A stretch of 38,461 nucleotides of DNA from Burkholderiales bacterium (GTDB taxonomy: Bacteria; Pseudomonadota; Gammaproteobacteria; Burkholderiales; Burkholderiaceae_C), in contig CANBTT010000029.1 of the NCBI GenBank assembly GCA_947372465.1, positions 1-38,461 of the forward strand. The letters are read 5' to 3'. The position numbers and the translations under genes were made by a program. Of the stretch, positions 23,049 through 31,415 are shown piece by piece. Positions within the stretch are counted from its first letter, which is position 1. The number at the start of each line of letters is the position of its first letter. A model generated the notes under the pieces. It was given only the letters and a program-made list of their open reading frames with translations. It was not told the DNA's origin and did not search any database.

Positions 23049-24359
23049 ATGAACGGCATGACCCACACACTCAACAGCAAGGTGCCAGGCTTGACTTGGC
23101 CAAAAGAAGACTTTTCAAGGGTGCCCTACGAGGTCTTTACGGATCCGCAAATTTTTGAAAGAGAAAATAAAAAAATTTTTCAAGGCGAGGTTTGGAATTA
23201 CCTGGCCCATGAGGTAGAGCTGCCCCATCCTGGAGATTTCGTCACCAATTGGGTCGGCAGCACGCAAGTGGTGGTGGTTCGTGACAAGGATCAAAGCATC
23301 AGTGCTTTTGAGAACTCCTGTGCTCACCGAGGCGCACAACTGGTCACTCAAGTGCGAGGAAACATGGTCAAAGTTTCGTGTCCCTATCATCTGTGGGCCT
23401 ACTCGTTAAAGGGGGATCTGATTGGCGTGCCCATGGCCCAAGGGGTGAACGGCAAGGGCGGCATGCCCAGTGGTTTTAGCAAAGCAGATCATGGCTTGAA
23501 AAAGCTTGTGGTGCAAACCCATGGGGGCTTGATTTTTGGCACCTTTTCAAAGCAGCCGCCCAATTTACAAAGTTTTTTGGGTCCCCATTCTTTGTCTCAA
23601 ATTGATCGTTTGCTTGTGCAAAGAAAGCCCAAAGTCTTGGGCTATTTGAGGCAAAGAATTCCAGGCAACTGGAAGTTGTACAACGAAAATGTGAGAGATC
23701 CTTACCACGGCTCCTTGCTGCACCAGTTTCAAGTCTCCTTTGGTTTGCAACAACCCACCATGAAGGGGGGGATCAAATTGGATGCCGATTTAAAGAACAC
23801 CTGGAACCATTCAATTTTGAGTGAAACAGACAAAGACAACCAACAATTGATGGAAAAAGCTTTTGAGGGGACAGGCAAATACAACCCCAATATGAAAATG
23901 GCCGATCCAGCCCTCACGCAAGTGCCCTTGGATTTGGCCGATGGTTACAAGACGACCATTTTGTCAATTTTCCCCACTCTGATTGTCGCTCAAGTCGACA
24001 ACACCTATGCGATTCGTCACTTGCGACCCAAGGGGCCCGACATGGTGGAGTTGCACATCACGTATTTGGGCTTTGAGGGGGATACTCAAAAGCAAACGCA
24101 TGACAAACTTTTAACCGCCAATTTCATTGGCCCTGCAGGATACATCTCCTTGGAAGATGGGGAAGCGTTGCGCTTGGTTCAAGAGGGCATCAAGTCTCGT
24201 GCGCCTGGCACCCACGAAGTGCTTGAAATGGGCGGCGTTGGGCCCATCGAGGACACGGACTATTTGTCACAAGAAATTTCAATTCGTGGGTTTTGGTCGC
24301 ATTATCACAAGATCATGGATTTTCAAGCCAATGATGAACCCACAGAGCGCACCCAATGA
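23049..24359 (+). CDS. Aromatic-ring-hydroxylating dioxygenase, alpha subunit (NagG/TphA2-like)
   Basis: Rieske non-haem iron oxygenase large subunit, 436 aa. Rieske motif: C91-x-H93 (CAHRGAQ) and C111-x2-H114 (CPYHLW). Catalytic iron: D217, H220 and H225 in ENVRDPYHGSLLH; the third carboxylate is probably in ISLEDGEAL. The N-terminal third, with GVPMAQGVNGKGG and RIPGNWKLYNENVRDPYH, resembles salicylate 5-hydroxylase and terephthalate dioxygenase large subunits. So it probably mono- or dihydroxylates a benzoate-type acid. The beta subunit follows 58 bp downstream. No ferredoxin or reductase is in the window, so electrons must come from another locus. Confidence 0.93.
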   Translation: MNGMTHTLNSKVPGLTWPKEDFSRVPYEVFTDPQIFERENKKIFQGEVWNYLAHEVELPHPGDFVTNWVGSTQVVVVRDKDQSISAFENSCAHRGAQLVTQVRGNMVKVSCPYHLWAYSLKGDLIGVPMAQGVNGKGGMPSGFSKADHGLKKLVVQTHGGLIFGTFSKQPPNLQSFLGPHSLSQIDRLLVQRKPKVLGYLRQRIPGNWKLYNENVRDPYHGSLLHQFQVSFGLQQPTMKGGIKLDADLKNTWNHSILSETDKDNQQLMEKAFEGTGKYNPNMKMADPALTQVPLDLADGYKTTILSIFPTLIVAQVDNTYAIRHLRPKGPDMVELHITYLGFEGDTQKQTHDKLLTANFIGPAGYISLEDGEALRLVQEGIKSRAPGTHEVLEMGGVGPIEDTDYLSQEISIRGFWSHYHKIMDFQANDEPTERTQ

Positions 24360-24417
24360 ATCCTTTTTTTGAACCCACAAAAGGCTGGCTTTCTCTCTGT
24401 GATGTAGGGGTTGAAGG

Positions 24418-24897
24418 ATGAATGCGCTCGAACTCGATTTGAAAGCACGACAATTTTTCAATGTCTATGCGCAAAGTCTTGACCAAGAAAACTTTGCACT
24501 TTGGCTCACGCTCTTTGAGCCCAAGGCGTGCACCTACGAGGTCCTCTCTAAAGAGAACAAAGATTTGGGACTGCCTTTGCCCATCATGGGGTGTTTTACG
24601 TTTGGCATGATCCAAGACCGCGTGGCCATGTTGGCCAAAGGCGTGTTGACTTTTCGCCGCTCATCGTTGCTTAGACAAGTCAGCAATGTTCAGGCCCACA
24701 GGCTTGATGACGCAAGCATCCAAGCCAAGGCCAATTTGGTGGTTTACCAATCAAGCGAGGAGGGCGTGTCTTCTCTCTACATGGTGGCAAGGTATGAGGC
24801 CGTCTTGCTGCAAGGGACGGGAGACTTTAAAATTCAAAACATGTCGGTCGTCGTCGAGTCCTTTGGGATCGACACGATGCTGGCGGTACCGCTTTAA
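24418..24897 (+). CDS. Aromatic-ring-hydroxylating dioxygenase, beta subunit
   Basis: A 159-aa NTF2-fold small subunit of a Rieske oxygenase. Family features are the opening LDLKARQFFNVYAQSLDQENFALWLTLF, where family members read 'F...YA..LD..d...W..lF', the central RRSSLLRQVSN (usually 'R..h.isnv'), and YMVARYEAVLLQ. AGGGG is 7 nt before ATG. Its pairing with the alpha subunit and the alpha3beta3 assembly are established for this family. It shares the transcript with the alpha gene and converges on the glutamine-synthetase-like gene 42 bp further on. Confidence 0.88.
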   Translation: MNALELDLKARQFFNVYAQSLDQENFALWLTLFEPKACTYEVLSKENKDLGLPLPIMGCFTFGMIQDRVAMLAKGVLTFRRSSLLRQVSNVQAHRLDDASIQAKANLVVYQSSEEGVSSLYMVARYEAVLLQGTGDFKIQNMSVVVESFGIDTMLAVPL

Positions 24898-24939
24898 GCG
24901 TGTGCCCGCATGGCCTTGTCGATGAAGGCTAAGAGGAAC

Positions 24940-26433
24940 TTAAATGCGACTGAAGTACTCTTGCGCATCAAATTTTTTAGGATCCAATGCACTTTCAAAG
25001 CGTTTGAGTTCTGCGTGCTTGAGGGTGCTGTAGTAGCGCACAAACGAAGGACCGAAGCTTTCTTGCATGAGCGCGCTCTTTTCAAAGGCTTCAAGCGCCA
25101 ACTGAAAAGTCTTGGGTATGCGCTGTGTCACGCTTTTTTCTTCATCCCCAACCCCATACGGTGATTGGGTAGCAAGGGGCGTTTTTTGAGTCTTGTTGAT
25201 GCCATCAAGGCCCGCATAAATTTGTGAGGCCATGTACAAATAAGGATTGGCGGCGGGTTCACCCAGGCGATTTTCAATTCGACTGGATGGATCCATCGGC
25301 TCACCAATGACTCTGAGCATCGCGCCCCGATTGTCTCGCCCCCAAAGAATGAACTCTGGCGCCAGCGCATTGGGCTGAAAGCGACCGTAGCCGTTGAGGG
25401 TTGGCGTGCACAAAAGCGTGGTGTCCTTGGCGTTGTTGAGCAAACCAGCCAAATAATGCTCGCCCACCTCAGACAAAGAATACTGCGCCTCCAAGGGGCT
25501 TGCACCCTCCTTGAGGGCCGTTCTTTGAAAGGCATTGGCATTGGTTTTTAAATCCACCAAGGATTGGTGCAAGTGCCAACCGCTTGACATGATGCAATCA
25601 AAGGGGGGGCGGCACATGAAGGTTGCGTGGTAACCAGCGCGAGCCAATGCTTGTCGAACCGCGCTCCTAAAAAGCACCATGTTGTCTGCCGCTTCCAACG
25701 CGTTGCTGGGTGCAAAGACGGCCTCAACTTGACTGGGGCCGAATTCGGTTTCCAAGGAGATGAGGGGCATACCCAGGCCCTGGGCGGTGTGTTGCACAAT
25801 CGCCATGGGCTCATCACACAGGTCGCTCCAAGACTCGGAGAGCAAGTTGTAACCTGGGTGAATCAATTGCACTTCTGGCGCATTCCCTGGCCACGATGCC
25901 AAATATGGGTTGAGTTGCTTGCTTTGGTCGGTGATTTTGTAGATGTGGAACTCAATTTCAAGTCCACATTTGAGTCCAAATCCATGTGACTTGAGACTGT
26001 TCAATGCACGCTCCAGCACCCGCCTTGAGTCCATGGGAACGGGTTGCCCGTCTTGAAACCATGCTTGGCATTGAAGCCAAGCGGTTTTGGGTGACCAGGG
26101 CAGGCGCTTTAGACTTTTGGGATCTGGTAAAAGCGTCACGTTGTTGCCTTGACCAAAGCCGTCCAAGCCTTGGGTGCCCCCAGGCTCGAAGACTTTAAAG
26201 GCGGTGCGGTCTGAGCTGTCTTTGAGCAGCAAAGTGCTGACCATGCCAACGCCAGATCTGAGGGCTTGTTTGGCAAAGTCGAGCATCAAGGTTTTGGTGC
26301 GGGTCGTGCCGTGAATGTCGCACCAAGAAAAGCGCACCTGATCCACCTCCCATTCATCGATCTTTTTTAAGCAAGCTTGAAGGGCATTTTCACGCTCCTT
26401 GTCGTCTAAGCCGCAGAGGGTTGAGAAGTGCAT
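24940..26433 (-). CDS. Glutamine synthetase family ligase (gamma-glutamylamine/anilide-type)
   Basis: A 497-aa type-I-like glutamine synthetase fold protein. I place the start at ATG 26433; the frame goes further into the Rieske gene end but that part is shadow. Motifs: E159-I-E161 (GLEIEFHIYK), H287-L-H289 (SSGWHLHQSL), NGYGRF and R385-x-E387-x-R389 (SRIENRLGEPAANPYL). The C-terminal residues YYSTLKHAELKRFE match the GS tail. Paralogues in this family make gamma-glutamylpolyamines (PuuA) or gamma-glutamylanilide (AtdA1/TdnQ). Its neighbours are Rieske oxygenases, as in aniline clusters, but no GATase partner is present here. A true glutamine synthetase is unlikely in this setting. The substrate is unknown. 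Confidence 0.86.
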   Translation of the reverse strand: MHFSTLCGLDDKERENALQACLKKIDEWEVDQVRFSWCDIHGTTRTKTLMLDFAKQALRSGVGMVSTLLLKDSSDRTAFKVFEPGGTQGLDGFGQGNNVTLLPDPKSLKRLPWSPKTAWLQCQAWFQDGQPVPMDSRRVLERALNSLKSHGFGLKCGLEIEFHIYKITDQSKQLNPYLASWPGNAPEVQLIHPGYNLLSESWSDLCDEPMAIVQHTAQGLGMPLISLETEFGPSQVEAVFAPSNALEAADNMVLFRSAVRQALARAGYHATFMCRPPFDCIMSSGWHLHQSLVDLKTNANAFQRTALKEGASPLEAQYSLSEVGEHYLAGLLNNAKDTTLLCTPTLNGYGRFQPNALAPEFILWGRDNRGAMLRVIGEPMDPSSRIENRLGEPAANPYLYMASQIYAGLDGINKTQKTPLATQSPYGVGDEEKSVTQRIPKTFQLALEAFEKSALMQESFGPSFVRYYSTLKHAELKRFESALDPKKFDAQEYFSRI

Positions 26434-26509
26434 GGTGGAGGACCTGCTGGTTGGTGTGTCAATGAAAGGGGCAAACTCGAAGTGCAGTGGCGCGCGAGGG
26501 TGTCTCGGC

Positions 26510-27886
26510 TCAAGAGGCGGCGGTGCTTTGGCCAAGCCATTGGCAGGCCTCTTGTTTTCGCTGCACTTGTGCTCGCCACCAATCCGACCACTGCTCAGCC
26601 GGGGCGACACCGTCCACGGTGTCGGGCCCAAAGCGCATGTTGGCGATGGCGCTGCTGGACACGCCAGGCGCGGGAGCGCCATTTTGAGTGTCTTCAATGG
26701 CCTTTAGAAGGACCCGTCGGTTGGCCATGATGAGCACGTCCGAGGTGCCCAAATGCTCTTGTGTTCTGTCTTGGATGGCCCCCATGCTCTCAACGGCCCA
26801 TTGGTCGTGCACATTGATGTCTTCCTCACCCATCCCAAGATAAGTTTGCTCGACTTGCTCTTTGGCATTGAAGCCCCAACGGTTGTGGGCGCCTGATTTT
26901 GGAATGTAGTCTGGCAATGAAATGAACTGCAAGCGTTGTTCACGCATGGCCTCTTTGTTCAATGGCTTGTCAAAACTTGTGAAAAAAGAATACCAATACG
27001 TGTGTTCATCATCGACTGGCACATGAAACTGAGTGATGGTCAAACGCTCTGACAGCGGAATCACAAACGTTGCTGGGAAAATGGATTGGGTCACTCGCAC
27101 ATGCGTTAGGGACTCGTTCATGCTCCGAAGAGACGTGATCTCCATGCCATAGGGCTTGCTCTCAAAGCTGATGCTCGGTTGGCAAAACTCACGCATGATC
27201 TTGGTCATGGGCCACTTTTGCCCACCGATCTCGCCTGCACTTGCACTCCTGAACTGTTTGCCAGCATCGTTGTCACCAATGTTTTGAAGATCCTCGTCGT
27301 TTAAAAAACGATGCAAAAACGAGGGGTGAGCTGGGTCAATGCCCACCTCAAATGCTTGCAGCCAATTGGCGTTCCAGCGTCCCTTGAATGCAAAGCTGTG
27401 GCTGGACGGGGCTTCAAAACAATCGAACTTTGGAAAGTCGGGCGGCGTTTGGTTCGCCGGCCCCATCCAAGCGAAAATGACGCCTGCTTTTTCGATGACA
27501 GGATAGTGGCGTTGTGTCACGTGCTCTTTGAGTCTTGAGCCCGTGGGCTCTGCCGGTGTGTCCAAACAGGTCCCTGAGACATCGAACTTCCAGCCATGAA
27601 AAGGGCACCTCAAACCATTGCCCTCGTACCTTGCAAAAGACAGATCGACACCTCGGTGCGCACAATGCTTGTCCAGGAGTCCAAATTGACCGTCTTGGTT
27701 TTTAAACAGAACCAGATCCTCGCCAAAGACTCGAACGCTTTTGACCGGACGCTCTTGCATCTTGGGGTCAAGTCTTGGGTCAAATTCGTCGACCAATGCG
27801 ATCGGTTGCCAGTACAGGCGAAGCAACTGGCCACAAGCGCTTTGGGGGCCCACTTGCGTCAACAGTGCATTTTGTTGGGCTTTCAT
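26510..27886 (-). CDS. Rieske oxygenase, phthalate 4,5-dioxygenase-like
   Basis: A single-component-type Rieske oxygenase, 458 aa from ATG 27886. I use this start because AAGGAG lies 9 nt upstream; ATG 27895 touches the same site with no spacing. Rieske ligands are C75/H77 (CAHRG) and C94/H97 (CPFHGW). Catalytic iron: D184, H187 and H192 in GIDPAHPSFLH. The C-terminal region with ESMGAIQDRTQEHLGTSD matches the phthalate-dioxygenase subgroup. No partner reductase is near. It is followed 76 bp later by the GS-like gene in the same direction, and the two form an obvious minus-strand unit. The substrate is probably an aromatic carboxylate or amine. Confidence 0.92.
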   Translation of the reverse strand: MKAQQNALLTQVGPQSACGQLLRLYWQPIALVDEFDPRLDPKMQERPVKSVRVFGEDLVLFKNQDGQFGLLDKHCAHRGVDLSFARYEGNGLRCPFHGWKFDVSGTCLDTPAEPTGSRLKEHVTQRHYPVIEKAGVIFAWMGPANQTPPDFPKFDCFEAPSSHSFAFKGRWNANWLQAFEVGIDPAHPSFLHRFLNDEDLQNIGDNDAGKQFRSASAGEIGGQKWPMTKIMREFCQPSISFESKPYGMEITSLRSMNESLTHVRVTQSIFPATFVIPLSERLTITQFHVPVDDEHTYWYSFFTSFDKPLNKEAMREQRLQFISLPDYIPKSGAHNRWGFNAKEQVEQTYLGMGEEDINVHDQWAVESMGAIQDRTQEHLGTSDVLIMANRRVLLKAIEDTQNGAPAPGVSSSAIANMRFGPDTVDGVAPAEQWSDWWRAQVQRKQEACQWLGQSTAAS

Positions 27887-28244
27887 GGCGTTCATCTCCT
27901 TCTTGGGTCGCGGTGCGCCCTGGTTTGTTCGGATGTGCCCTTGCACCTGATTAAAACGCATGGGCTTTCTTTGTTTTATTATGGGCTATTGCTGTGGATT
28001 TTTTTCATGCTTTGATTTTTCTTTTGCATCATGGGGTGCGTGTTTTTTCTAGATTGCTGACCCCCGTTTGCAAAGGGGTGACCTTGGTGTGCAAGATGCG
28101 CGCGAGCCCATGGGTCTTGAAAAGCTTGGTTATTCTGGGGTCCAAGAGACTTTTTCAAGGGTAATTCTTAGGAGAAAAGAAGGGCTTTTTTGTTAAAATT
28201 TGGCGCTGTTAATGAAGATTTTTTCATTCCTACTAGGAGAAACT
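27887..28244. other. Divergent region between the Rieske and ABC transporter genes
   Basis: About 360 bp holding no gene. It contains the dyad at 28063-28078 (below) and the ribosome binding site AGGAG (28235-28239) of the substrate-binding protein. I could not fix a -10/-35 pair in either direction. Confidence 0.45.
28063..28078. promoter_or_regulatory. Possible operator dyad upstream of the ABC importer
   Basis: CCCGTTTGCAAAGGGG is a 16-bp palindrome with one mismatched pair around the centre TTTGCAAA. It lies between the divergent oxygenase and importer genes, where a shared regulator could act. Confidence 0.35.
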
Positions 28245-29444
28245 ATGAAATTTGCCCTTAAAGCCCTTGTTTTAGCAGGCTTTTCAGTCTTGAACCTGGG
28301 ACTGGGTTCAGTGGTCTTGGCCGAAACGGTCAAAATTGGTTTTATCAGCTCTTACAGCGGCGCCGCTGCAGCGCAAGGGGATCAGCTCGACAAGGGCGTG
28401 AAGCTTTACATGAAGCTCAATGGTGACAAACTGCCCCCAGGTGTGAAGGTGGAGTTGATCACCCGTGACGACACAGGCCCCAACCCTGATGTGGCCAAAC
28501 GTGTTGCGCAAGAGTTGATCGTTCGTGACAAAGTGCAGTTTTTGACGGGTTTGGTTTGGACGCCCAATATGGCCGCCATTGCGCCCTTGACCACAGAGGC
28601 CAAAGTGCCTTTCATCAGCATGAATGCGGCGGGTGCACGCGTGATGAACAATGCGCCTTACATGACCCGTGTGTCGTTCACGCTTTGGCAATCGGCTTAT
28701 CCCCTGGGGCAGTGGGCGGCAAAGAAATACAAAAAAGCCTACACAGCAGTGAGTGACTTTGCACCTGGTCACGAAGCAGAGGAGGGGTTTATCAAAGGCT
28801 TCAAAGAGGGTGGCGGCGAAGTGTTGGGCAGCGTGCGTGTCCCCTTGGCCAACCCAGATTTTGTGCCCTTTATGCAAAGAATCAAGGACGCCAAACCTGA
28901 TGTGCTCTTTGGGTTCAACCCCGCAGGCAAGGCCGCAACGGCGATGATGAAGTCTTATGCCGATTTGGACTTGCCAAAGGCTGGCGTGAAGTTCATCGGA
29001 ACGGGTGACATCGTGACCGACGAGGAACTCCAAGGCATGGGCGACGTGGCACTGGGGGTGACCACTGTGCACCATTACTCTGCGGCCTCAGATCGCCCAG
29101 CCAACAAAGCCTTTGTCGCTGCTTACAAAAAGGAATACGGTGCTGACTTGAATCCTGGCTTCATGGTGGTTGCGGCTTGGGATGCAATGGACGCTATTTT
29201 TGCAGCCATTCGTGAGCAAGGCGGCAAAGTCGATCCAGACAAGTCGATGGAGTTTTTCAAGAAATGGAAAAGCACGACAAGCCCCAGAGGCGCCTTCTCA
29301 ATTGACCCAGAGACGCGAGACGTGATCAATCCTGAATATTTAAGGGAAGTCAAAAAAGTCGGCGGTAAACTGGTCAATGTGGAGATAGAAACCATTGGCA
29401 CGGCTGTGAAAGATCCCATGAAAGAGGCGGACAAGAAGAAGTAA
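28245..29444 (+). CDS. ABC importer periplasmic substrate-binding protein (LivK-like, HAAT family)
   Basis: A 399-aa periplasmic receptor, type I fold, of the branched-chain/aromatic acid uptake family. The start at ATG 28245 has AGGAG 5 nt upstream. The signal peptide core is LKALVLAGFSVLNLGLGSVVLA. The mature protein opens VKIGFISSYSG, with LITRDDTGPNPDVAKRVAQELI and MNAAGARVM typical of the Peripla_BP_6 domain. In aromatic degraders such receptors bind benzoates, phenylpropanoids or amides rather than leucine. It is the first gene of the five-gene importer unit. A double hairpin follows, which would give it a higher transcript level than the membrane subunits. Confidence 0.93.
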   Translation: MKFALKALVLAGFSVLNLGLGSVVLAETVKIGFISSYSGAAAAQGDQLDKGVKLYMKLNGDKLPPGVKVELITRDDTGPNPDVAKRVAQELIVRDKVQFLTGLVWTPNMAAIAPLTTEAKVPFISMNAAGARVMNNAPYMTRVSFTLWQSAYPLGQWAAKKYKKAYTAVSDFAPGHEAEEGFIKGFKEGGGEVLGSVRVPLANPDFVPFMQRIKDAKPDVLFGFNPAGKAATAMMKSYADLDLPKAGVKFIGTGDIVTDEELQGMGDVALGVTTVHHYSAASDRPANKAFVAAYKKEYGADLNPGFMVVAAWDAMDAIFAAIREQGGKVDPDKSMEFFKKWKSTTSPRGAFSIDPETRDVINPEYLREVKKVGGKLVNVEIETIGTAVKDPMKEADKKK

Positions 29445-29452
29445 AATGGCCC

Positions 29453-29513
29453 AAGCTTGAACAGCAAGCTTGCAATGCATAGCCCTTAAGTGCATCTTGG
29501 CACCTAAGGGCTA
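29453..29513 (+). terminator. Tandem hairpins between receptor and permease genes (attenuator)
   Basis: The first is AAGCTTG-N5-CAAGCTT (29453-29471). The second is TAGCCCTTA (29480-29488) with TAAGGGCTA (29505-29513), an inner GTGC/GCAC stem, and TTTT after it. Placed after the receptor gene, they probably stop part of the transcript and protect the receptor mRNA, a common way to make more receptor than permease. Confidence 0.7.
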
Positions 29514-29538
29514 TTTTCTCGATGAGAGCTGAACAATC

Positions 29539-30414
29539 ATGGAATCTTTTTTGTCGTCACTGGTGAGCGTTGCCTTTCATGGCCTGGCCTATGGCATGAT
29601 TTTGTACGTCATCTCTGTAGGCCTGTCGGTGACCATGGGGCTGATGGGGTTTACCAATTTGGCGCATGGGGTCTTTGCCATGACGGGTGGCTATGTGCTG
29701 GTGGTGTCCTTGTCCAAGTTTGACATTCCCTTTCCTTTGGCCTTGTTGCTGTGTTTTGGCTTGGTGGCTTTGGTGAGCGTGGTGCTTGAGCGCACCTTGT
29801 ACGCCAGACTTTACGGCGAGACAGAGCTCGAGCAAGTGCTTTTCACCATCGGTTTGATTTATATGTCGGTGGCCGCGGCGAGATTGATTTTCGGCACACT
29901 GCAGCAGCCCGTCATTTTGCCCGAGTACTTGAAGGGACAATTTTCGCTCCTTGGTCGAGACTTCCCGGCTTACCGTGTCTTTTTGATTGTGTTCACCTCT
30001 GTGATCATTGCGGCCCTTTGGTTTGGTGTGGAGAGAACCATTTGGGGTGCCAAAGTGCGTGCTTCAGTTGATAACCGAGCCATGGCACAGTCGATTGGCA
30101 TCAACACGAAGAGATTGTTCACCATGACCTTTGCTGTGGGCAGTGGCTTGGCTGGTCTGGGTGGAGGCCTGGGCGCGGAAATTGTGGCGATTCAGCCCAC
30201 CTATCCCTTTGAGCAGTTGGTCTTCTTTTTGATCGTTGTCTCGGTGGGGGGATTGGGCAGTTTGCGGGGGCCCTTTTTGGCGGCGCTTTTGATTGGTGTG
30301 ACCGACACGGCGTGCAAGTATTGGCTGCCGCAGTTTGGTGCGTTTTTTATCTACATTGCAACCATTGGATTGTTGCTTTGGAGGCCGCAAGGCTTATTGG
30401 GGAAGAGATCATGA
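29539..30414 (+). CDS. livH: Branched-chain-amino-acid-type ABC permease (LivH-like)
   Basis: A 291-aa inner-membrane permease with about eight hydrophobic segments. Family marks are GLSVTMGLMGFTNLAHGVFAMTGGY near the N-terminus and the EAA-type cytoplasmic loop around VRASVDNRAMAQSIGINTKRLF, followed by GSGLAGLGGGLGAE. The C-terminus ends in LLWRPQGLLGKRS, typical of LivH. Its ATGA overlap with the next permease gene couples translation. With LivM it forms the membrane channel of the importer. Substrate type is set by the receptor, so an aromatic acid rather than leucine is likely given the neighbours. Confidence 0.93.
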   Translation: MESFLSSLVSVAFHGLAYGMILYVISVGLSVTMGLMGFTNLAHGVFAMTGGYVLVVSLSKFDIPFPLALLLCFGLVALVSVVLERTLYARLYGETELEQVLFTIGLIYMSVAAARLIFGTLQQPVILPEYLKGQFSLLGRDFPAYRVFLIVFTSVIIAALWFGVERTIWGAKVRASVDNRAMAQSIGINTKRLFTMTFAVGSGLAGLGGGLGAEIVAIQPTYPFEQLVFFLIVVSVGGLGSLRGPFLAALLIGVTDTACKYWLPQFGAFFIYIATIGLLLWRPQGLLGKRS

Positions 30415-31415
30415 GTCAACTGGTGGGTTACACGGTCGACACGCGTGTTCGGTGGACCGAATATTTGCCATGGGTGTTGGCGCTGTTGGTGTATTTTTTC
30501 TTGCCCGACTATTTGTCTTTGGGGGCGAGGGTGCTTACCTATATATTGTTTGCCCTGTCTTTGGATTTGATCATTGGGTACGCAGGCATCATCACCTTGG
30601 GGCATGCTTCATTTTTTGGTCTAGGCGCTTACATCACGGGCATTTTGTCAGCCAAGCTGGGCGTCACAGATCCCTTGGTGCAATTGTTGGCCAGTGCTTT
30701 AGGTGCGGGTTTGCTGGGCTTTGTAACGGGTGCGGTCATTTTGAAGATGAAGGGCCTGACGCAGTTGATGCTGACCTTGGCGATTTCTGCCCTGTGTTTG
30801 GAAGTGGCCAACAAGGCAACCTTTATCACGGGCGGGGCAGATGGTTTGTCAGGGATGGAGATTGCGCCCATCCTGGGCGTTTTTAAATTTGACCTCTTTG
30901 GCAAGACGGCTTATTTGTATTGTTTGTTTTTGCTCTTTTTTGCTTGGATTGTGATTCGTCGACTGATCTATTCTCCTTTTGGTGTGTCTTTGATGGGTGT
31001 GCGTGAAAACAGTGCTCGCATGCACGCGATCGGGGCGCCTGTCTACAAAAAATTGATGACCGTGTACACCCTCTCTGCCTTGATTGCGGGTGTGGCGGGC
31101 GCACTGTTGGCGCAAACCAATCAATTTGTCGGTTTGAATGTGTTGGGTTTCGAGCCCTCAGGAGAGTTGTTGGTGATGTTGATTTTGGGCGGCGTTGGGC
31201 GCTTGTATGGTGCCTTTGTGGGGCCGCTTGTTTTTTTGCTTGCACAGGACTATTTGGCCAAACAGTTCCCCGAATATTGGTATTTTGGCATTGGCCTCTT
31301 GCTGGTGGTGGTGGTCCTCTTTGCGCGCGGGGGGGTTCTGGGTCTCATGGATAAATTCTTGTCTCAATGGGGAAAAAAAGCAAAAGGCAAACAAGCAGGA
31401 TCTGAAACATCATGA
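30411..31415 (+). CDS. livM: Branched-chain-amino-acid-type ABC permease (LivM-like)
   Basis: A 334-aa inner-membrane permease. ATG 30411 overlaps the LivH stop by 4 bp; the frame extends upstream but the overlap and GGAAGAG site support this start. It has YAGIITLGHASFFGLGAYITG in the first half and the EAA loop MGVRENSARMHAIGAPVYKKL in the second, both LivM hallmarks. The last 20 residues are Lys-rich and cytoplasmic. It pairs with LivH. Its stop overlaps the LivG start by 4 bp. The set is complete and looks intact. Confidence 0.93.
   Translation: MSQLVGYTVDTRVRWTEYLPWVLALLVYFFLPDYLSLGARVLTYILFALSLDLIIGYAGIITLGHASFFGLGAYITGILSAKLGVTDPLVQLLASALGAGLLGFVTGAVILKMKGLTQLMLTLAISALCLEVANKATFITGGADGLSGMEIAPILGVFKFDLFGKTAYLYCLFLLFFAWIVIRRLIYSPFGVSLMGVRENSARMHAIGAPVYKKLMTVYTLSALIAGVAGALLAQTNQFVGLNVLGFEPSGELLVMLILGGVGRLYGAFVGPLVFLLAQDYLAKQFPEYWYFGIGLLLVVVVLFARGGVLGLMDKFLSQWGKKAKGKQAGSETS

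Noticed and set aside
26434-26697. N-terminal extension of the GS-like ligase
   Set aside because: It overlaps the end of the Rieske gene in another frame and has a shadow-like Pro/Arg/Ser composition.
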